A stretch of DNA of 32,917 bases from Ruminococcus sp. (GTDB taxonomy: Bacteria > Bacillota > Clostridia > Oscillospirales > Ruminococcaceae). A model generated the notes under the pieces. The model made no database searches and was not told the origin of the DNA. It saw only the letters and a list, made by a program, of their open reading frames with translations. How positions within the stretch are numbered: position 1 is the stretch's first letter; each line of letters opens with the position of its first letter. Below, piece by piece: positions 1 through 8,627 of this stretch. Made by a program: the position numbers and the translations under genes. The DNA lies in contig JAGCHA010000036.1 in assembly GCA_017649325.1 (NCBI GenBank), positions 1 to 32,917 of the forward strand, written 5' to 3'.

Positions 1-1349
1 ATGAGGCGGGCTATGCAGCTATCCTCAGTCAGGTAAGGACGAAGGAATTCGATGCGGAGCTCCACAGACAGCTCGAGGTCATGTCCGCGGCTGAACGCAA
101 TGAGAGCGAGCTTAGGCTGAGTCAGGCAGTGAGCGAAAAGGAGAATGAGATAGCACGGCTCAGCGAGCAGATAAACAGCATGAAGGAGTCGGGAGAGCTC
201 ACCGTCAGAGCAGAGGTCGCAAAGGTCGAAAACCGGAAGGAGACCGAGATAAACGAGCTGAAAATGAAGATACAGCAGCTTGAAGCAGCCGCTGCACAGA
301 GCGACGGGAAAACCGAGCTTGCAGTATCGCGTGCAGTCAGCGCTGAGAAGGAAAAGTACGAGAAAAAGCTCACGGAGAGCGGCGAGGAACTCGCCCGTAA
401 GAGAGAGGAACTCGTACTTCTCAGCTCCAAGCTTGAGAATACGAAGCTTGAAAGCGAACTCGCGATAAAGGACGCAGTATCAAAGGTCGAAAAGGAACGT
501 GACACTCAGCGTGCGGAGTATGAGGCAAAGCTGAAAGCACAGCAGGAGAGCATTGATTATTACAAAGACCTGAAAACGAGAATGTCCACGAAGATGATAG
601 GCGAGACTCTAGAGCAGCACTGCGAGAACTCGTTCAACATGATACGAGCCACAGCCTTCCGCAACGCCGAATTCGGCAAGGACAACACAGTTACGGATGG
701 CACAAAGGGCGATTATATCTACCGCGAGCGGGACGAGGACGGTTGCGAGATGATATCCATAATGTTCGAGATGAAGAACGAAATGGATACGACAGCGACC
801 AAGCACAAGAACGAGGACTTCTTCGAGAAGCTCGACAGGGACAGGAGAAACAAGAAGTGCGAGTATGCGGTGCTCGTATCCCTGCTCGAGAGCGACAGTG
901 AGATGTACAATCAGGGAATTGTTGATGTCTCGTGGAAGTATGAGAAGATGTACGTGATCCGTCCGCAGTTCTTCATTCCCATTATCTCTCTCCTCCGCAA
1001 TGCAGCGATGAATTCAATGGAGCTCAGGCGCGAGATACTTGACCTCAAGAACCGCCAGATAGATATCACCAATTTTGAAGAGCGCATCACCGAATTCAAA
1101 ACAGGCTTCTCGAAGAACTTCGAGCTTGCGGGTAAGCAGTTCAACAACGCAATAGAGGAAATAGACAAGACGATAGACCACCTCAACAAGGTCAAGGACA
1201 ATCTCCAGAAGTCGCTGAACAACCTGCGTCTTGCCAATAACAAGGCGCAGACCCAGCTCACGATAAAGAAGCTTGCCAAGGACAACGATACTATGATAGA
1301 GATGTTCAGCGGACTTGATTCCGCAGACGATGAAGAGCAGCAATCATGA
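1..1349 (+). CDS. DUF2130-type coiled-coil protein with nuclease-like fold, 5' truncated by window edge
   Basis: The reading frame is open from base 3, so the ATG at 81 is internal and the true start lies outside the window. Numbering from that ATG, residues 1-165 are a long Glu/Lys/Arg-rich coiled coil. Residues 170-330 form the conserved domain: a helix with GE (174-175), then KGD with Asp211, and after a short strand E-M-K at 230-232. This D...ExK pattern resembles the PD-(D/E)XK nuclease core, which is inference from motif spacing. A second coiled coil follows (335-400) with an acidic tail. The layout matches uncharacterised DUF2130 proteins, whose cellular role is not established. The stop at 1347-1349 is followed by an intergenic stretch with no strong terminator. 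The next gene has its own promoter, so they are probably separate units. Confidence 0.8.
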   Translation, partial: EAGYAAILSQVRTKEFDAELHRQLEVMSAAERNESELRLSQAVSEKENEIARLSEQINSMKESGELTVRAEVAKVENRKETEINELKMKIQQLEAAAAQSDGKTELAVSRAVSAEKEKYEKKLTESGEELARKREELVLLSSKLENTKLESELAIKDAVSKVEKERDTQRAEYEAKLKAQQESIDYYKDLKTRMSTKMIGETLEQHCENSFNMIRATAFRNAEFGKDNTVTDGTKGDYIYRERDEDGCEMISIMFEMKNEMDTTATKHKNEDFFEKLDRDRRNKKCEYAVLVSLLESDSEMYNQGIVDVSWKYEKMYVIRPQFFIPIISLLRNAAMNSMELRREILDLKNRQIDITNFEERITEFKTGFSKNFELAGKQFNNAIEEIDKTIDHLNKVKDNLQKSLNNLRLANNKAQTQLTIKKLAKDNDTMIEMFSGLDSADDEEQQS

Positions 1350-1429
1350 GGCGGAGTGGAGCCCGGCTTTTAAATAATACTTTCGCTCAATGGTAAATGC
1401 AGCCAGGTATCGAGATCGCAATGATTAGT

Positions 1430-1458
1430 TTGACAATGAGCATAAAAAGTGATAGAAT
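1430..1458 (+). promoter_or_regulatory. Sigma-A promoter of the dockerin/transglutaminase gene
   Basis: TTGACA at 1430-1435 and TAGAAT at 1453-1458 are separated by exactly 17 bases, about 40 bases before the ATG at 1496. The ribosome site is GAAAGGAAA just before the start. Confidence 0.75.
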
Positions 1459-1495
1459 CAAAGCATATTCTTTATTTGATTGAAAGGAAAACGAT

Positions 1496-2983
1496 ATGAA
1501 CAAAAAGAAACTTCTGGCAGTTCTGTCTGCACTTGCGATAGCTTTTCTGCCAGCACTCAGAGCTGAAAGCACCGAATACAAGCGGGTCATCACAGCCGAT
1601 GCAGCTGATGAACACCGGCTCGGTGACGTAAACGGCGACGGAAAGGTTGACGGCAAGGACGCATCTGAGGTACTTGCGGTCTACAGTCAGCTCTCCTCGG
1701 GAATACCTGTTGAGGTATCGGACGGCGCATTCTATACGAGTGATGTTGACGCTGACGGCAAAATGACAGCGAAGGACGCCTCTCACATCCTTGCATACTA
1801 CTCCTACCTTTCCACAGGAGGCACGGAAGATATCAGTACCTTCATAAAGGCGAAGAGTGAGACTTCTCCCGAGGTCACCACAGCTCCCGTGACAACTTCC
1901 CCGACGCAGACGACAACAGCTTCACCGCGCACTATCATAACTCCGACTCTTGCTGTTCCGTCAGTAACGCTTACACAGAGCGGAGAAAACGAAGTTAAAA
2001 TAACGTGGGACAAGATAGAGGGAGCTGAAGCATACAGGATCGAGTTCTCACCAAAGTCTGATTTCAGCTTTATCAACTCCGTAGTCACCATCACATCGAC
2101 AAGCTATACCAAGAAGGAGCTCACGGTCGGCGAGACCTGCTATATGCGCATTTTCTCGCTCTGTCAGGACGGCAGTGACACATATGTCTCGGAGTGTGCG
2201 ATCGTTGACATCAAGCTTCCGCTCGAGGTCACGACTACCACAACATCAGAAACTACTACTACGACGACAACGACTACAATAACTACAACTTCGACTACTA
2301 CCACTACCACAGCTCCGACAACGAAGGCGACGACAGCGCAGACTACAACAGCCGTTGTGACAACATCGACCGCACCCGTGACCATAGTGAGGAAGATGTC
2401 ATGGACAGACCCGAATACAGGCAAAAACGTAAGCTACACATTGACCTTCAACAAACTGGAGGCAGATTACTACAGCACTATCCCGCGCATCCGTGAGATT
2501 AACAGGTGGACGGAATACTGCTCCGACGAGCAGAACAAGGCGCTGATGAAGGAATTTGCGAACTGGGTCAATAAGACAGGCGATGCCTACGGTTATACAA
2601 ACTATCAGAAAGTACTGCTTGCGGCACAGGTCGCACAGAAGATACCGTACAAGACGGACATCGAGTCACGCGGCGTGACAGAATATCCCAAGTACCCGTA
2701 CGAGACATTCTATGACGGCTGCGGCGACTGCGAGGACAAGTCGATAATCCTCGCGGGAATACTTCACGAGATGAACTACGCAGTAGCACTTCTTCATTTC
2801 TCAAACCATATGGCAGTGGGAATATCAGGCGGCAGTGGTATCTACGGACAGTATTACACGCTTTCGGGCAGCGACAGGCGCTACTTCTATATAGAGTCGA
2901 CCAATTTCGGCTCAAAGATAGGCGAGTGTCCCGCCGAGTACAAGAATGAGATACCGAAGGTATACCTGCTGAAATTCGATTGA
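1496..2983 (+). CDS. Secreted N-terminal dockerin, FN3-like, Thr linker, transglutaminase-like cysteine protein
   Basis: A 495-residue secreted protein. Residues 1-23 are a signal peptide (KKK then a hydrophobic core). Residues 41-108 are a type-I dockerin with two calcium loops, DVNGDGKVDGKD (44-55) and DVDADGKMTAKD (83-94), placed N-terminally rather than at the usual C-terminus. Residues 153-242 look like a fibronectin-III-type module. Residues 245-293 are an almost pure Thr linker. Residues 315-495 are a transglutaminase-like fold with GDCED (Cys412), a histidine in NHMAVGI (His438) and an acidic residue in YIEST (Glu467) at the third catalytic position. Inference: a cysteine peptidase or transamidase-type enzyme docked to the cellulosome; the substrate is unknown. 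The start follows a good ribosome site and promoter. Transcribed alone, ending at the hairpin at 3031-3061. Confidence 0.85.
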   Translation: MNKKKLLAVLSALAIAFLPALRAESTEYKRVITADAADEHRLGDVNGDGKVDGKDASEVLAVYSQLSSGIPVEVSDGAFYTSDVDADGKMTAKDASHILAYYSYLSTGGTEDISTFIKAKSETSPEVTTAPVTTSPTQTTTASPRTIITPTLAVPSVTLTQSGENEVKITWDKIEGAEAYRIEFSPKSDFSFINSVVTITSTSYTKKELTVGETCYMRIFSLCQDGSDTYVSECAIVDIKLPLEVTTTTTSETTTTTTTTTITTTSTTTTTTAPTTKATTAQTTTAVVTTSTAPVTIVRKMSWTDPNTGKNVSYTLTFNKLEADYYSTIPRIREINRWTEYCSDEQNKALMKEFANWVNKTGDAYGYTNYQKVLLAAQVAQKIPYKTDIESRGVTEYPKYPYETFYDGCGDCEDKSIILAGILHEMNYAVALLHFSNHMAVGISGGSGIYGQYYTLSGSDRRYFYIESTNFGSKIGECPAEYKNEIPKVYLLKFD

Positions 2984-3030
2984 TGAATAATGAAAATGAG
3001 TCCCCGTAAGCACTGTCTCCATAAAGCACG

Positions 3031-3061
3031 AATCCCGATACAAATGTATCGGGATTCTTTA
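3031..3061 (+). terminator. Rho-independent terminator after the dockerin/transglutaminase gene
   Basis: A perfect 11-bp stem (3031-3041 with 3046-3056) and an AAAT loop are followed by CTTTA. The T-run is short, but the stem is strong and sits about 50 bases after the stop codon. Confidence 0.75.
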
Positions 3062-3178
3062 TCCTATTCAGTTTTGTTCTTGCCTTTCTGCGTTAAAGAC
3101 ATCCTACATCAAAAAGGTGTCCCCCGACAGATGCCCTATAATACTTCCGTATAGGCACAGCGTTTATGTAGAGACATT

Positions 3179-4225
3179 TCACAAAACACCCTTTATATAC
3201 TCGGCAAGTTCTTCACCTGCGCGGAGCTGAGTATCCTCAGAGGGATGCCAGTTCGAGCCGTAGCCGAGCATACCGTTCTGCGTGGTGAATCTGAACACGC
3301 TGACTCTGTCGTCTCCGAGCCTCCTTGCCGCGTTTTCGATGTAGGGGAGGGGCTCTGTGAGCATGATACCGAGCGAGCAGACGATAAGCGCGTTCGGGTT
3401 GCAGCGCCTGACTGTTTGCAGGAAGCGCAGGTACTCGTCCTCAAACTCCCTGTACGTCTCGTTGTGGAAGGTGCAGAAGCTGTTGTCGTTCGTGCCGAGG
3501 TTGATGACGATGACATCGGGTGCGAATCGGCTGTGATCCCACGGTATATCCTGCAATTTCACCCCATCTACGGAGCTGTACGAGAATCCGCAGGTTTCAT
3601 ACCACTGCGGGAGGATCTCGCGGGTGTTGCGCGCCCCGTCGTCCGTGTACCCGCTTATCAGACCATAGCCACTGTAGCTGAACAGGCTGTAGTCGGCGCC
3701 GAGAAGCTCTGCCGCGACATACGCATAGGACTTCATAGCATTTTCGGCTTCACACGAGAAATCGGACTGCATATTGCTGTCATCGACACCGTACCCGCAG
3801 GTTATGGAGTCGCCGATGAACTCGATTTTCAGCGGCTTCTCGGGAGTCGGAGCAATTACGGCTCCGTCATCGGTTTCCGCAAAGAAGACCTCCGCGATCG
3901 AGAAAGCTCCCTCGGAGAGTTTGACAATGCGTATCGTATGCGTTTCGGGAGCGTCCGAGTCGACGATAACAAACTGTTCTTCGCGCTCCTCGATGACTTT
4001 TTTCACGACGATTCGTCCGTCGCAGAGCACCGCAATACGCGGCATATTGCAGCGCTTACCGTCGTTGAAGCAGTCACTGTCGACTCCGACTCCGAGCGTG
4101 AGCCGACGGCCGGTGAAAGTGAATTCACAGCCCGTACCCGAGAGTGTGAGCCGCAGTATATCGTTTCTGACGATCGTACGTCCGAGGAGCTTTGCACTGC
4201 TGCTGTCAAGTGGGATAGATTTCAT
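3179..4225 (-). CDS. SGNH-fold carbohydrate esterase, family CE2-like acetyl esterase
   Basis: A 348-residue protein with no signal peptide, so probably cytoplasmic. Residues 1-125 form an all-beta N-terminal domain, as in CE2 enzymes. Residues 130-348 are the SGNH hydrolase, with the nucleophile Ser140 in GDSITCGYG, the block II region near SYSGYG (184-189), GTND (244-247) and the catalytic His327 in WHPS. CE2 enzymes remove O-acetyl groups from xylo- and manno-oligosaccharides. ATG at 4225 is chosen because a GTG three codons upstream lies inside the GAGGTG ribosome site, which is 6 bases before this ATG. It lies 56 bases downstream of pheT on the same strand with no clear promoter between, so it may be read through from the T-box operon. 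The specific substrate is inference. Confidence 0.82.
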   Translation of the reverse strand: MKSIPLDSSSAKLLGRTIVRNDILRLTLSGTGCEFTFTGRRLTLGVGVDSDCFNDGKRCNMPRIAVLCDGRIVVKKVIEEREEQFVIVDSDAPETHTIRIVKLSEGAFSIAEVFFAETDDGAVIAPTPEKPLKIEFIGDSITCGYGVDDSNMQSDFSCEAENAMKSYAYVAAELLGADYSLFSYSGYGLISGYTDDGARNTREILPQWYETCGFSYSSVDGVKLQDIPWDHSRFAPDVIVINLGTNDNSFCTFHNETYREFEDEYLRFLQTVRRCNPNALIVCSLGIMLTEPLPYIENAARRLGDDRVSVFRFTTQNGMLGYGSNWHPSEDTQLRAGEELAEYIKGVL

Positions 4226-4246
4226 TGATATCACCTCTATACGGAT

Positions 4247-4281
4247 ATACCGCCGATACTTGCGTACCGACGGTATTTTTC
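4247..4281 (+). terminator. Hairpin with T-run on plus strand between pheT and the esterase
   Basis: A 13-bp inverted repeat (4247-4259 with 4264-4276) has a TTGC loop. On the plus strand it is followed by TTTTCTT, the layout of an intrinsic terminator, but both flanking genes are on the minus strand. On the minus transcript it is a stable hairpin (two G-U pairs) without a U-run, so there it may act in mRNA processing or stability. Direction of function is uncertain. Confidence 0.45.
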
Positions 4282-6738
4282 TTAGCCTCTGAGCTCAGCA
4301 CCGATGTTAGCGAGAGCTTTGAGCGCCTTCTTCATAGCGCTGTCAGCCTGATCATCAGTGAGCGTGCCCTCGTGCGAGCGCATTGAAATAGAGTAAGCGA
4401 TACTCTTCTTGCCGTTCTTTTTCATATCGTCGCTGCGGTAGACGTCGAAGAGCGTGACCTTCTCGAGTATCTTGCCCACAGCGCCCTTGATAGCCTTTTC
4501 GAGCTCCGCAACGGGCATATCCTCATCAACGAGGAGGCTGAGGTCGCGTGTCGTAGCTGGGAACTTCGGCAGCGGCTGATAGGTTATCTTCTCAGCAGCA
4601 GCGTCCATGAGCTCGGGGATATTGAGCTTTGCAACGTAGGTCTTGACGCCTATCTCGTAAGTATCCTGTACCTCGGGGTGAACCTCGCCCATGATACCGA
4701 GAGCCACACCGTCGCGCATTATGACTGCGCTTCTGCCGGGGTGGAGCGCGTATTTCTCATCGAAAACGTCGCTGTCGTTAGCGCGGATGTACTCGACGTC
4801 GGATATCTTCATCTCGCCGAGGAGCTGCTCAACCATGCCCTTGAGCGCATAGAAGTCAGCGTCGCCGCCGTACATACCGATAGTGAGTCTCTGCGGTTCA
4901 TCCGGGAGCGAGTATTCGTATCTGTGCTTCTTCTGACCGTTTGAAGCGAGCGTATCGCCGTTGATGTAAGGCTTCTCCTCTTGTGCGGGGAGGTACTCCT
5001 TCGATATCTCAAAGAGGCAAGCCTTTTCGTTGCGGTTGTTGTAGTTGAATGAGAGCACATCGAGCATCGAGGGGATAGTTGAAGTTCTCATAACGCTTGT
5101 GTCCTCACCGAGAGGATTCACGATGCGGACAACCTTGCGGAGCCTGCTGTCCTCGGGGAGCTTTATTTTATCGAAATACTTGGGAGATACGAACGAATAG
5201 GTAGCTATCTCGTAGCCGCCGAGAGAAACGGCAGCATTTCTGAGAGCGCGAGTGAACTTCTGCTCGGCAGTGAATTCCGCTCTTGCAACGCCGCGGAAGT
5301 CGGTCGAGGGGATATTGTTGTAGCCGTAGATGCGGGCAACTTCCTCGGCTATATCAGCCTTGCAGCCGATGTCGATACGGAACGAGGGAGCGAGCACCTT
5401 GTTTCCCTCGAAAGTGAATTCAAGGCGGCTGAGGTATTCCTTCATCTGCTCCTCGGTGAGGTCTGTGCCGAGGAAATTATTTATCCACTGCGGATCGAAC
5501 TCAACGGAAGCGGGAGTCTTGTCGGTATAGTCGCGGTCGATGACGGTATTGATCACCTCACCTGCGCCGAGCTCTTCAACGAGCTCGAAAGCGCGCTTTA
5601 AGCAGGTCATGGAGATGAGCCTGTCAACGCCCTTTTCATAGCGTGCGGAAGCGTCGGACTTGAGGCGGAGCTTCTTTGAAGTCTGACGTACCTGAGTGGG
5701 CTCGAAGTACGCAGATTCGAAAACAACGGTGGTAGTATCGTCCATGATACCGCTGTACTCGCCGCCCATGATACCGGCAACAGCAACGGGCTTCTTCTCG
5801 TCAGCGATGACGAGCATATCGCTTGTGAGCTCGCGCTCAACGCCGTCGAGGGTCATGATCTTCTCGCCGTCAACAGCATTGCGGACGTTTATGTGAGCGC
5901 CCTCGACATAGCGGAGGTCGAAAGCGTGCATAGGCTGACCGTATTCGAGCATAACGTAGTTGGTGATATCTACGAAATTGTTTATCGGGCGTACGCCGCT
6001 CGCACGAAGTCTCTCTCTCATCCATCTCGGCGACGGACCTATCTTAACGTTCTTGACGATACCCGCGCAGTATCTCTGGCACTTCTCGGTGTTGTGGATA
6101 TCGACCTTGAGCATGGAGTTGATATCGCCGTCAACGCCCTTGAATTCGGGAGCTTTTACCTTAAGCTCGGTGCCGTAGGTAGCGGCAGTTTCACGTGCGA
6201 GACCGATAACGCTGAGGCAGTCGGGACGGTTCGAGGTGATCTCAAACTCTACGGATGTATCATCGAGACCGATAGCGGAGTGTATATCCTGACCGAGCCT
6301 GCAATCCTCCTCAATGACGAAAACGCCCTCGGGGTCTGCGAAGGGGAAGTCGTGAGCTGTGAGACCGAGCGTATCGAGACCGCAGAACATACCGAAGCTT
6401 TCAACGCCTCTCATCTTGCACTTTTTTATCTTGCCCTCGGGGAGTACAGCACCGTCGAGTGCAACGGGCACGAGGTCGCCCTCCTTGACATTTTTCGCAT
6501 TTGTAACTATCTGTATGGGAGCGCCTGCTCCGATGTCGACCTGACAAACGAACAGCGCATCGGCGTTCTCATGAGGTCCCTTCGAGAGTATTTTTCCGAC
6601 CACTACGTTGGAGATGTTCTTTCCTTCCTCCTCGTAGCACTCGACCTTTGAACCGCTCATAGTAAGAGCGTGACAGAAATCCTTTATCGGCATATCGGCT
6701 TTAACGTAGTCGCCGAGCCATTTCATTGAAAGATCCAT
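4282..6738 (-). CDS. pheT: Phenylalanine--tRNA ligase beta subunit
   Basis: An 818-residue protein, the usual length for the bacterial long-form beta subunit, which pairs with PheS as an alpha2beta2 enzyme charging tRNA-Phe in the cytoplasm. Visible modules in order: N-terminal EMAP-II/OB-fold tRNA-binding domain (about 40-150), B3/B4 editing domain (about 215-385, including NNFVDITNYV), B5 domain (about 405-476, with ADIAEEVARIYGYNNIP), the catalytic-like core, and the C-terminal FDX-ACB anticodon-binding domain (about 720-817, with FPATTRDLSLLVDE). The start ATG follows GGAGGT at good spacing. The gene sits 18 bases after an unrelated membrane protein gene that separates it from pheS. Expression is expected to depend on the T-box upstream of pheS unless an unseen internal promoter exists. 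Confidence 0.97.
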   Translation of the reverse strand: MDLSMKWLGDYVKADMPIKDFCHALTMSGSKVECYEEEGKNISNVVVGKILSKGPHENADALFVCQVDIGAGAPIQIVTNAKNVKEGDLVPVALDGAVLPEGKIKKCKMRGVESFGMFCGLDTLGLTAHDFPFADPEGVFVIEEDCRLGQDIHSAIGLDDTSVEFEITSNRPDCLSVIGLARETAATYGTELKVKAPEFKGVDGDINSMLKVDIHNTEKCQRYCAGIVKNVKIGPSPRWMRERLRASGVRPINNFVDITNYVMLEYGQPMHAFDLRYVEGAHINVRNAVDGEKIMTLDGVERELTSDMLVIADEKKPVAVAGIMGGEYSGIMDDTTTVVFESAYFEPTQVRQTSKKLRLKSDASARYEKGVDRLISMTCLKRAFELVEELGAGEVINTVIDRDYTDKTPASVEFDPQWINNFLGTDLTEEQMKEYLSRLEFTFEGNKVLAPSFRIDIGCKADIAEEVARIYGYNNIPSTDFRGVARAEFTAEQKFTRALRNAAVSLGGYEIATYSFVSPKYFDKIKLPEDSRLRKVVRIVNPLGEDTSVMRTSTIPSMLDVLSFNYNNRNEKACLFEISKEYLPAQEEKPYINGDTLASNGQKKHRYEYSLPDEPQRLTIGMYGGDADFYALKGMVEQLLGEMKISDVEYIRANDSDVFDEKYALHPGRSAVIMRDGVALGIMGEVHPEVQDTYEIGVKTYVAKLNIPELMDAAAEKITYQPLPKFPATTRDLSLLVDEDMPVAELEKAIKGAVGKILEKVTLFDVYRSDDMKKNGKKSIAYSISMRSHEGTLTDDQADSAMKKALKALANIGAELRG

Positions 6739-6755
6739 AATAAACCTCCAAAGTT

Positions 6756-7361
6756 TTATTTATTGTATTTCTCCCACCCGTCAGGGTAGCTGCCGGTGAG
6801 AGAATAGTAATTATCAGAAATTGCTGAATATGCTTGATCGCGTTCACTGCAGTATGAGAAACTGAGGATATCGCGGCTTACCCCCGCAAGGCTCTTATCA
6901 AGCTTTATTTCGACATGATAGCGTGACGATGAGTTCTCGTCAGCGGGCGTCATGCTCTTTTTGAGCTTTGTCACAGCATTTACGGGATAAGTTCTGAACG
7001 ACGAAAAGTTCAGAATGAAGCCACCGCCGATAAAGTAATAATCATTACCCGAAGCAAGAGGCGAGCTCTCCTCAAAGAGAAGCTCAAACTCCTCGCTGCT
7101 CATACCTGCCATTTTCTCCATTCTGCCTATCTGTTTGCGGAAAGCCGCGATTTTGTATATCCCGACAGACAGAACCGCAATGGGGACAAGAGAACTGAAA
7201 CAGGCGACGAAAGGGAAGCCTTTGCCGAAATTGAAAAAATGGGGCACAATAATGAAAAGAACGATAAGACCCACAACGATGAGGACTATCCCTTCAATGC
7301 GGGAACGTTTTTTCAGTGAATCGGTAAATTCCTTGAAATCAGCTTGTTTATTCATACGCAT
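6756..7361 (-). CDS. Two-helix membrane protein of unknown function inserted between pheS and pheT
   Basis: A 201-residue protein I do not recognise. A basic N-terminus is followed by two hydrophobic segments (about 24-42 and 50-71) and a soluble C-terminal domain of about 130 residues. The domain is probably cytoplasmic, given the positive residues after the second helix. Layout and size resemble the membrane protein at 17959-18513 in this window (two helices then a mixed soluble domain), but I see no clear sequence match. Two in-frame ATGs (7361 and 7355) share one AGGA ribosome site, so the start is uncertain by two codons. It is 18 bases upstream of pheT, suggesting co-transcription, and about 200 bases downstream of pheS. 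Function in the operon unknown. Confidence 0.75.
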   Translation of the reverse strand: MRMNKQADFKEFTDSLKKRSRIEGIVLIVVGLIVLFIIVPHFFNFGKGFPFVACFSSLVPIAVLSVGIYKIAAFRKQIGRMEKMAGMSSEEFELLFEESSPLASGNDYYFIGGGFILNFSSFRTYPVNAVTKLKKSMTPADENSSSRYHVEIKLDKSLAGVSRDILSFSYCSERDQAYSAISDNYYSLTGSYPDGWEKYNK

Positions 7362-7399
7362 TTCTTCCTGTAGTCAGCATAGCCGTGCTGCAAAGCCTC

Positions 7400-7417
7400 G
7401 TATACAGTTCTGTATAC
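7400..7417. repeat. Perfect 8-bp inverted repeat in the pheS to membrane-protein gap
   Basis: GTATACAG and CTGTATAC are separated by TT, within the 200-base gap downstream of pheS. Plus-strand reading gives CTTTTTC after it. On the minus strand no U-run follows, so it is not an evident terminator for pheS. Apart from this, I see no gene or clear promoter in 7362-7561. Confidence 0.4.
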
Positions 7418-7561
7418 CTTTTTCTGAGTGAGTTCTGTTGAATAAATGGAGCTCTTCATGCCGCTTTGATGAACGCGCACCAAAAATGAACGCTGTCGGT
7501 TGTCGCAGAGATTTCGGGAGAGCGTTCCTTCTGCGCAATTTTACGATATCCGCGTAACTTA

Positions 7562-8590
7562 TCAGAACTGCTCCAAGAACCTGACATCGTTCTCGTAGAG
7601 GAGACGGAGGTCGTTGATGTCGTAGCGACCCATTACCATACGTTCCAGTCCGAGACCGAACGCGAATCCCGAGTATACCTCGGGGTCGATACCGCAGTTC
7701 TCGAGCACCTTCGGGTGGACCATACCCGCGCCGAGTAGCTCGATATAGCCCTCGTCCTTGCACATTGAGCAGCCCTTACCGCCGCAGTTGAAGCAGCTTA
7801 TGTCGACCTCACAGCTCGGCTCGGTGAAAGGGAAGTGGTGCGGACGGAAGCGTAGCTTGCAATCGTTGCCGTAGAGCTTTTTCATGAGCATCTCAAGAGT
7901 ACCTTTAAGGTCGCTCATAGTGATACCCTTGTCGACCACGAGACCCTCTATCTGGTGGAAGAGGGGAGAGTGCGTCGCATCAACGGCATCCGAGCGGAAA
8001 ACACGACCGGGGGATATGATACGTATCGGGGGCTTCTGCGTCTCCATGACGTGTACCTGTACGGACGAGGTCTGTGTACGGAGCAGAACAGTCTCATTGG
8101 TATTTTCAATGTAGAAGGTGTCCTGCGTATCGCGTGCAGGGTGGTCGGGCGGGAGATTGAGCGCCTCGAAAACGTGATAATCGTCGTCTATCTCGGGACC
8201 GTCGGCGATGTTGAAGCCCATGCCGATGAATATCTCTCGTATCTCGTTCTCGACCTTGGTCAGGGGGTGTAGCTTGCCGAAGGGCGCGTGCTTGCCCGGG
8301 AGAGTGATGTCGATAGTCTCCTCCTTGAGCTTAGCGGACTGCGCGTTCGACTTCAGAGCCGCGAGCTTAGAGCCGATAGCCTCCTCGATATCAGCTCTTA
8401 CCTTGTTGGCGAGCTGACCGATAACGGGTCTTTCTTCGGGAGTGAGCTTACCCATTTGTTTGAGTATGGCAGTGAGCTCACCCTTCTTGCCGAGGAATTT
8501 TATCCTCAGGTCGTCAAGCGCCTTTATCTCGGTGCAGGAGTCGAGTTCCTGCTTAGCGAGCGCTTCGATTTTTTCCAGCTGTTCTTTCAT
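7562..8590 (-). CDS. pheS: Phenylalanine--tRNA ligase alpha subunit
   Basis: A 342-residue protein of normal PheS length. The N-terminal 80 residues form the coiled-coil tRNA-binding arm. The class II core follows, with the HPLTKV entry (about 113), the motif-2 region including RVFRSDAVDATHSP, and motif 3 FGLGLERMVMG (about 309-319). Four cysteines in CFNCGGKGCSMC (about 263-275) are a feature I associate with PheS of many Clostridia. The enzyme activates phenylalanine and charges tRNA-Phe together with PheT. The ATG lies 8 bases after GAGGTG. It is the first gene downstream of the Phe-specific T-box, which should raise expression when uncharged tRNA-Phe accumulates. Confidence 0.97.
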   Translation of the reverse strand: MKEQLEKIEALAKQELDSCTEIKALDDLRIKFLGKKGELTAILKQMGKLTPEERPVIGQLANKVRADIEEAIGSKLAALKSNAQSAKLKEETIDITLPGKHAPFGKLHPLTKVENEIREIFIGMGFNIADGPEIDDDYHVFEALNLPPDHPARDTQDTFYIENTNETVLLRTQTSSVQVHVMETQKPPIRIISPGRVFRSDAVDATHSPLFHQIEGLVVDKGITMSDLKGTLEMLMKKLYGNDCKLRFRPHHFPFTEPSCEVDISCFNCGGKGCSMCKDEGYIELLGAGMVHPKVLENCGIDPEVYSGFAFGLGLERMVMGRYDINDLRLLYENDVRFLEQF

Positions 8591-8627
8591 TTTTTCACCT
8601 CAAAATAGATTTTTTGTGTCGAGACAA

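Noticed and set aside
2230-2375. ACN-repeat stretch that looks like a simple repeat or CRISPR-like array
   Set aside because: It is the in-frame codon run for the Thr-rich linker of the dockerin protein; there are no regular spacers.
3245-4228. Long plus-strand frame opposite the CE2 esterase
   Set aside because: It is the complement of a clear SGNH enzyme with intact motifs; the antisense frame has no recognisable domain.
5893-6651. Plus-strand frame opposite pheT
   Set aside because: Antisense to a full-length conserved pheT; no ribosome site.
7374-7763. Minus-strand frame overlapping the 3' end of pheS
   Set aside because: It overlaps pheS in another frame and has no domain; the 7362-7561 gap itself shows no supported gene.
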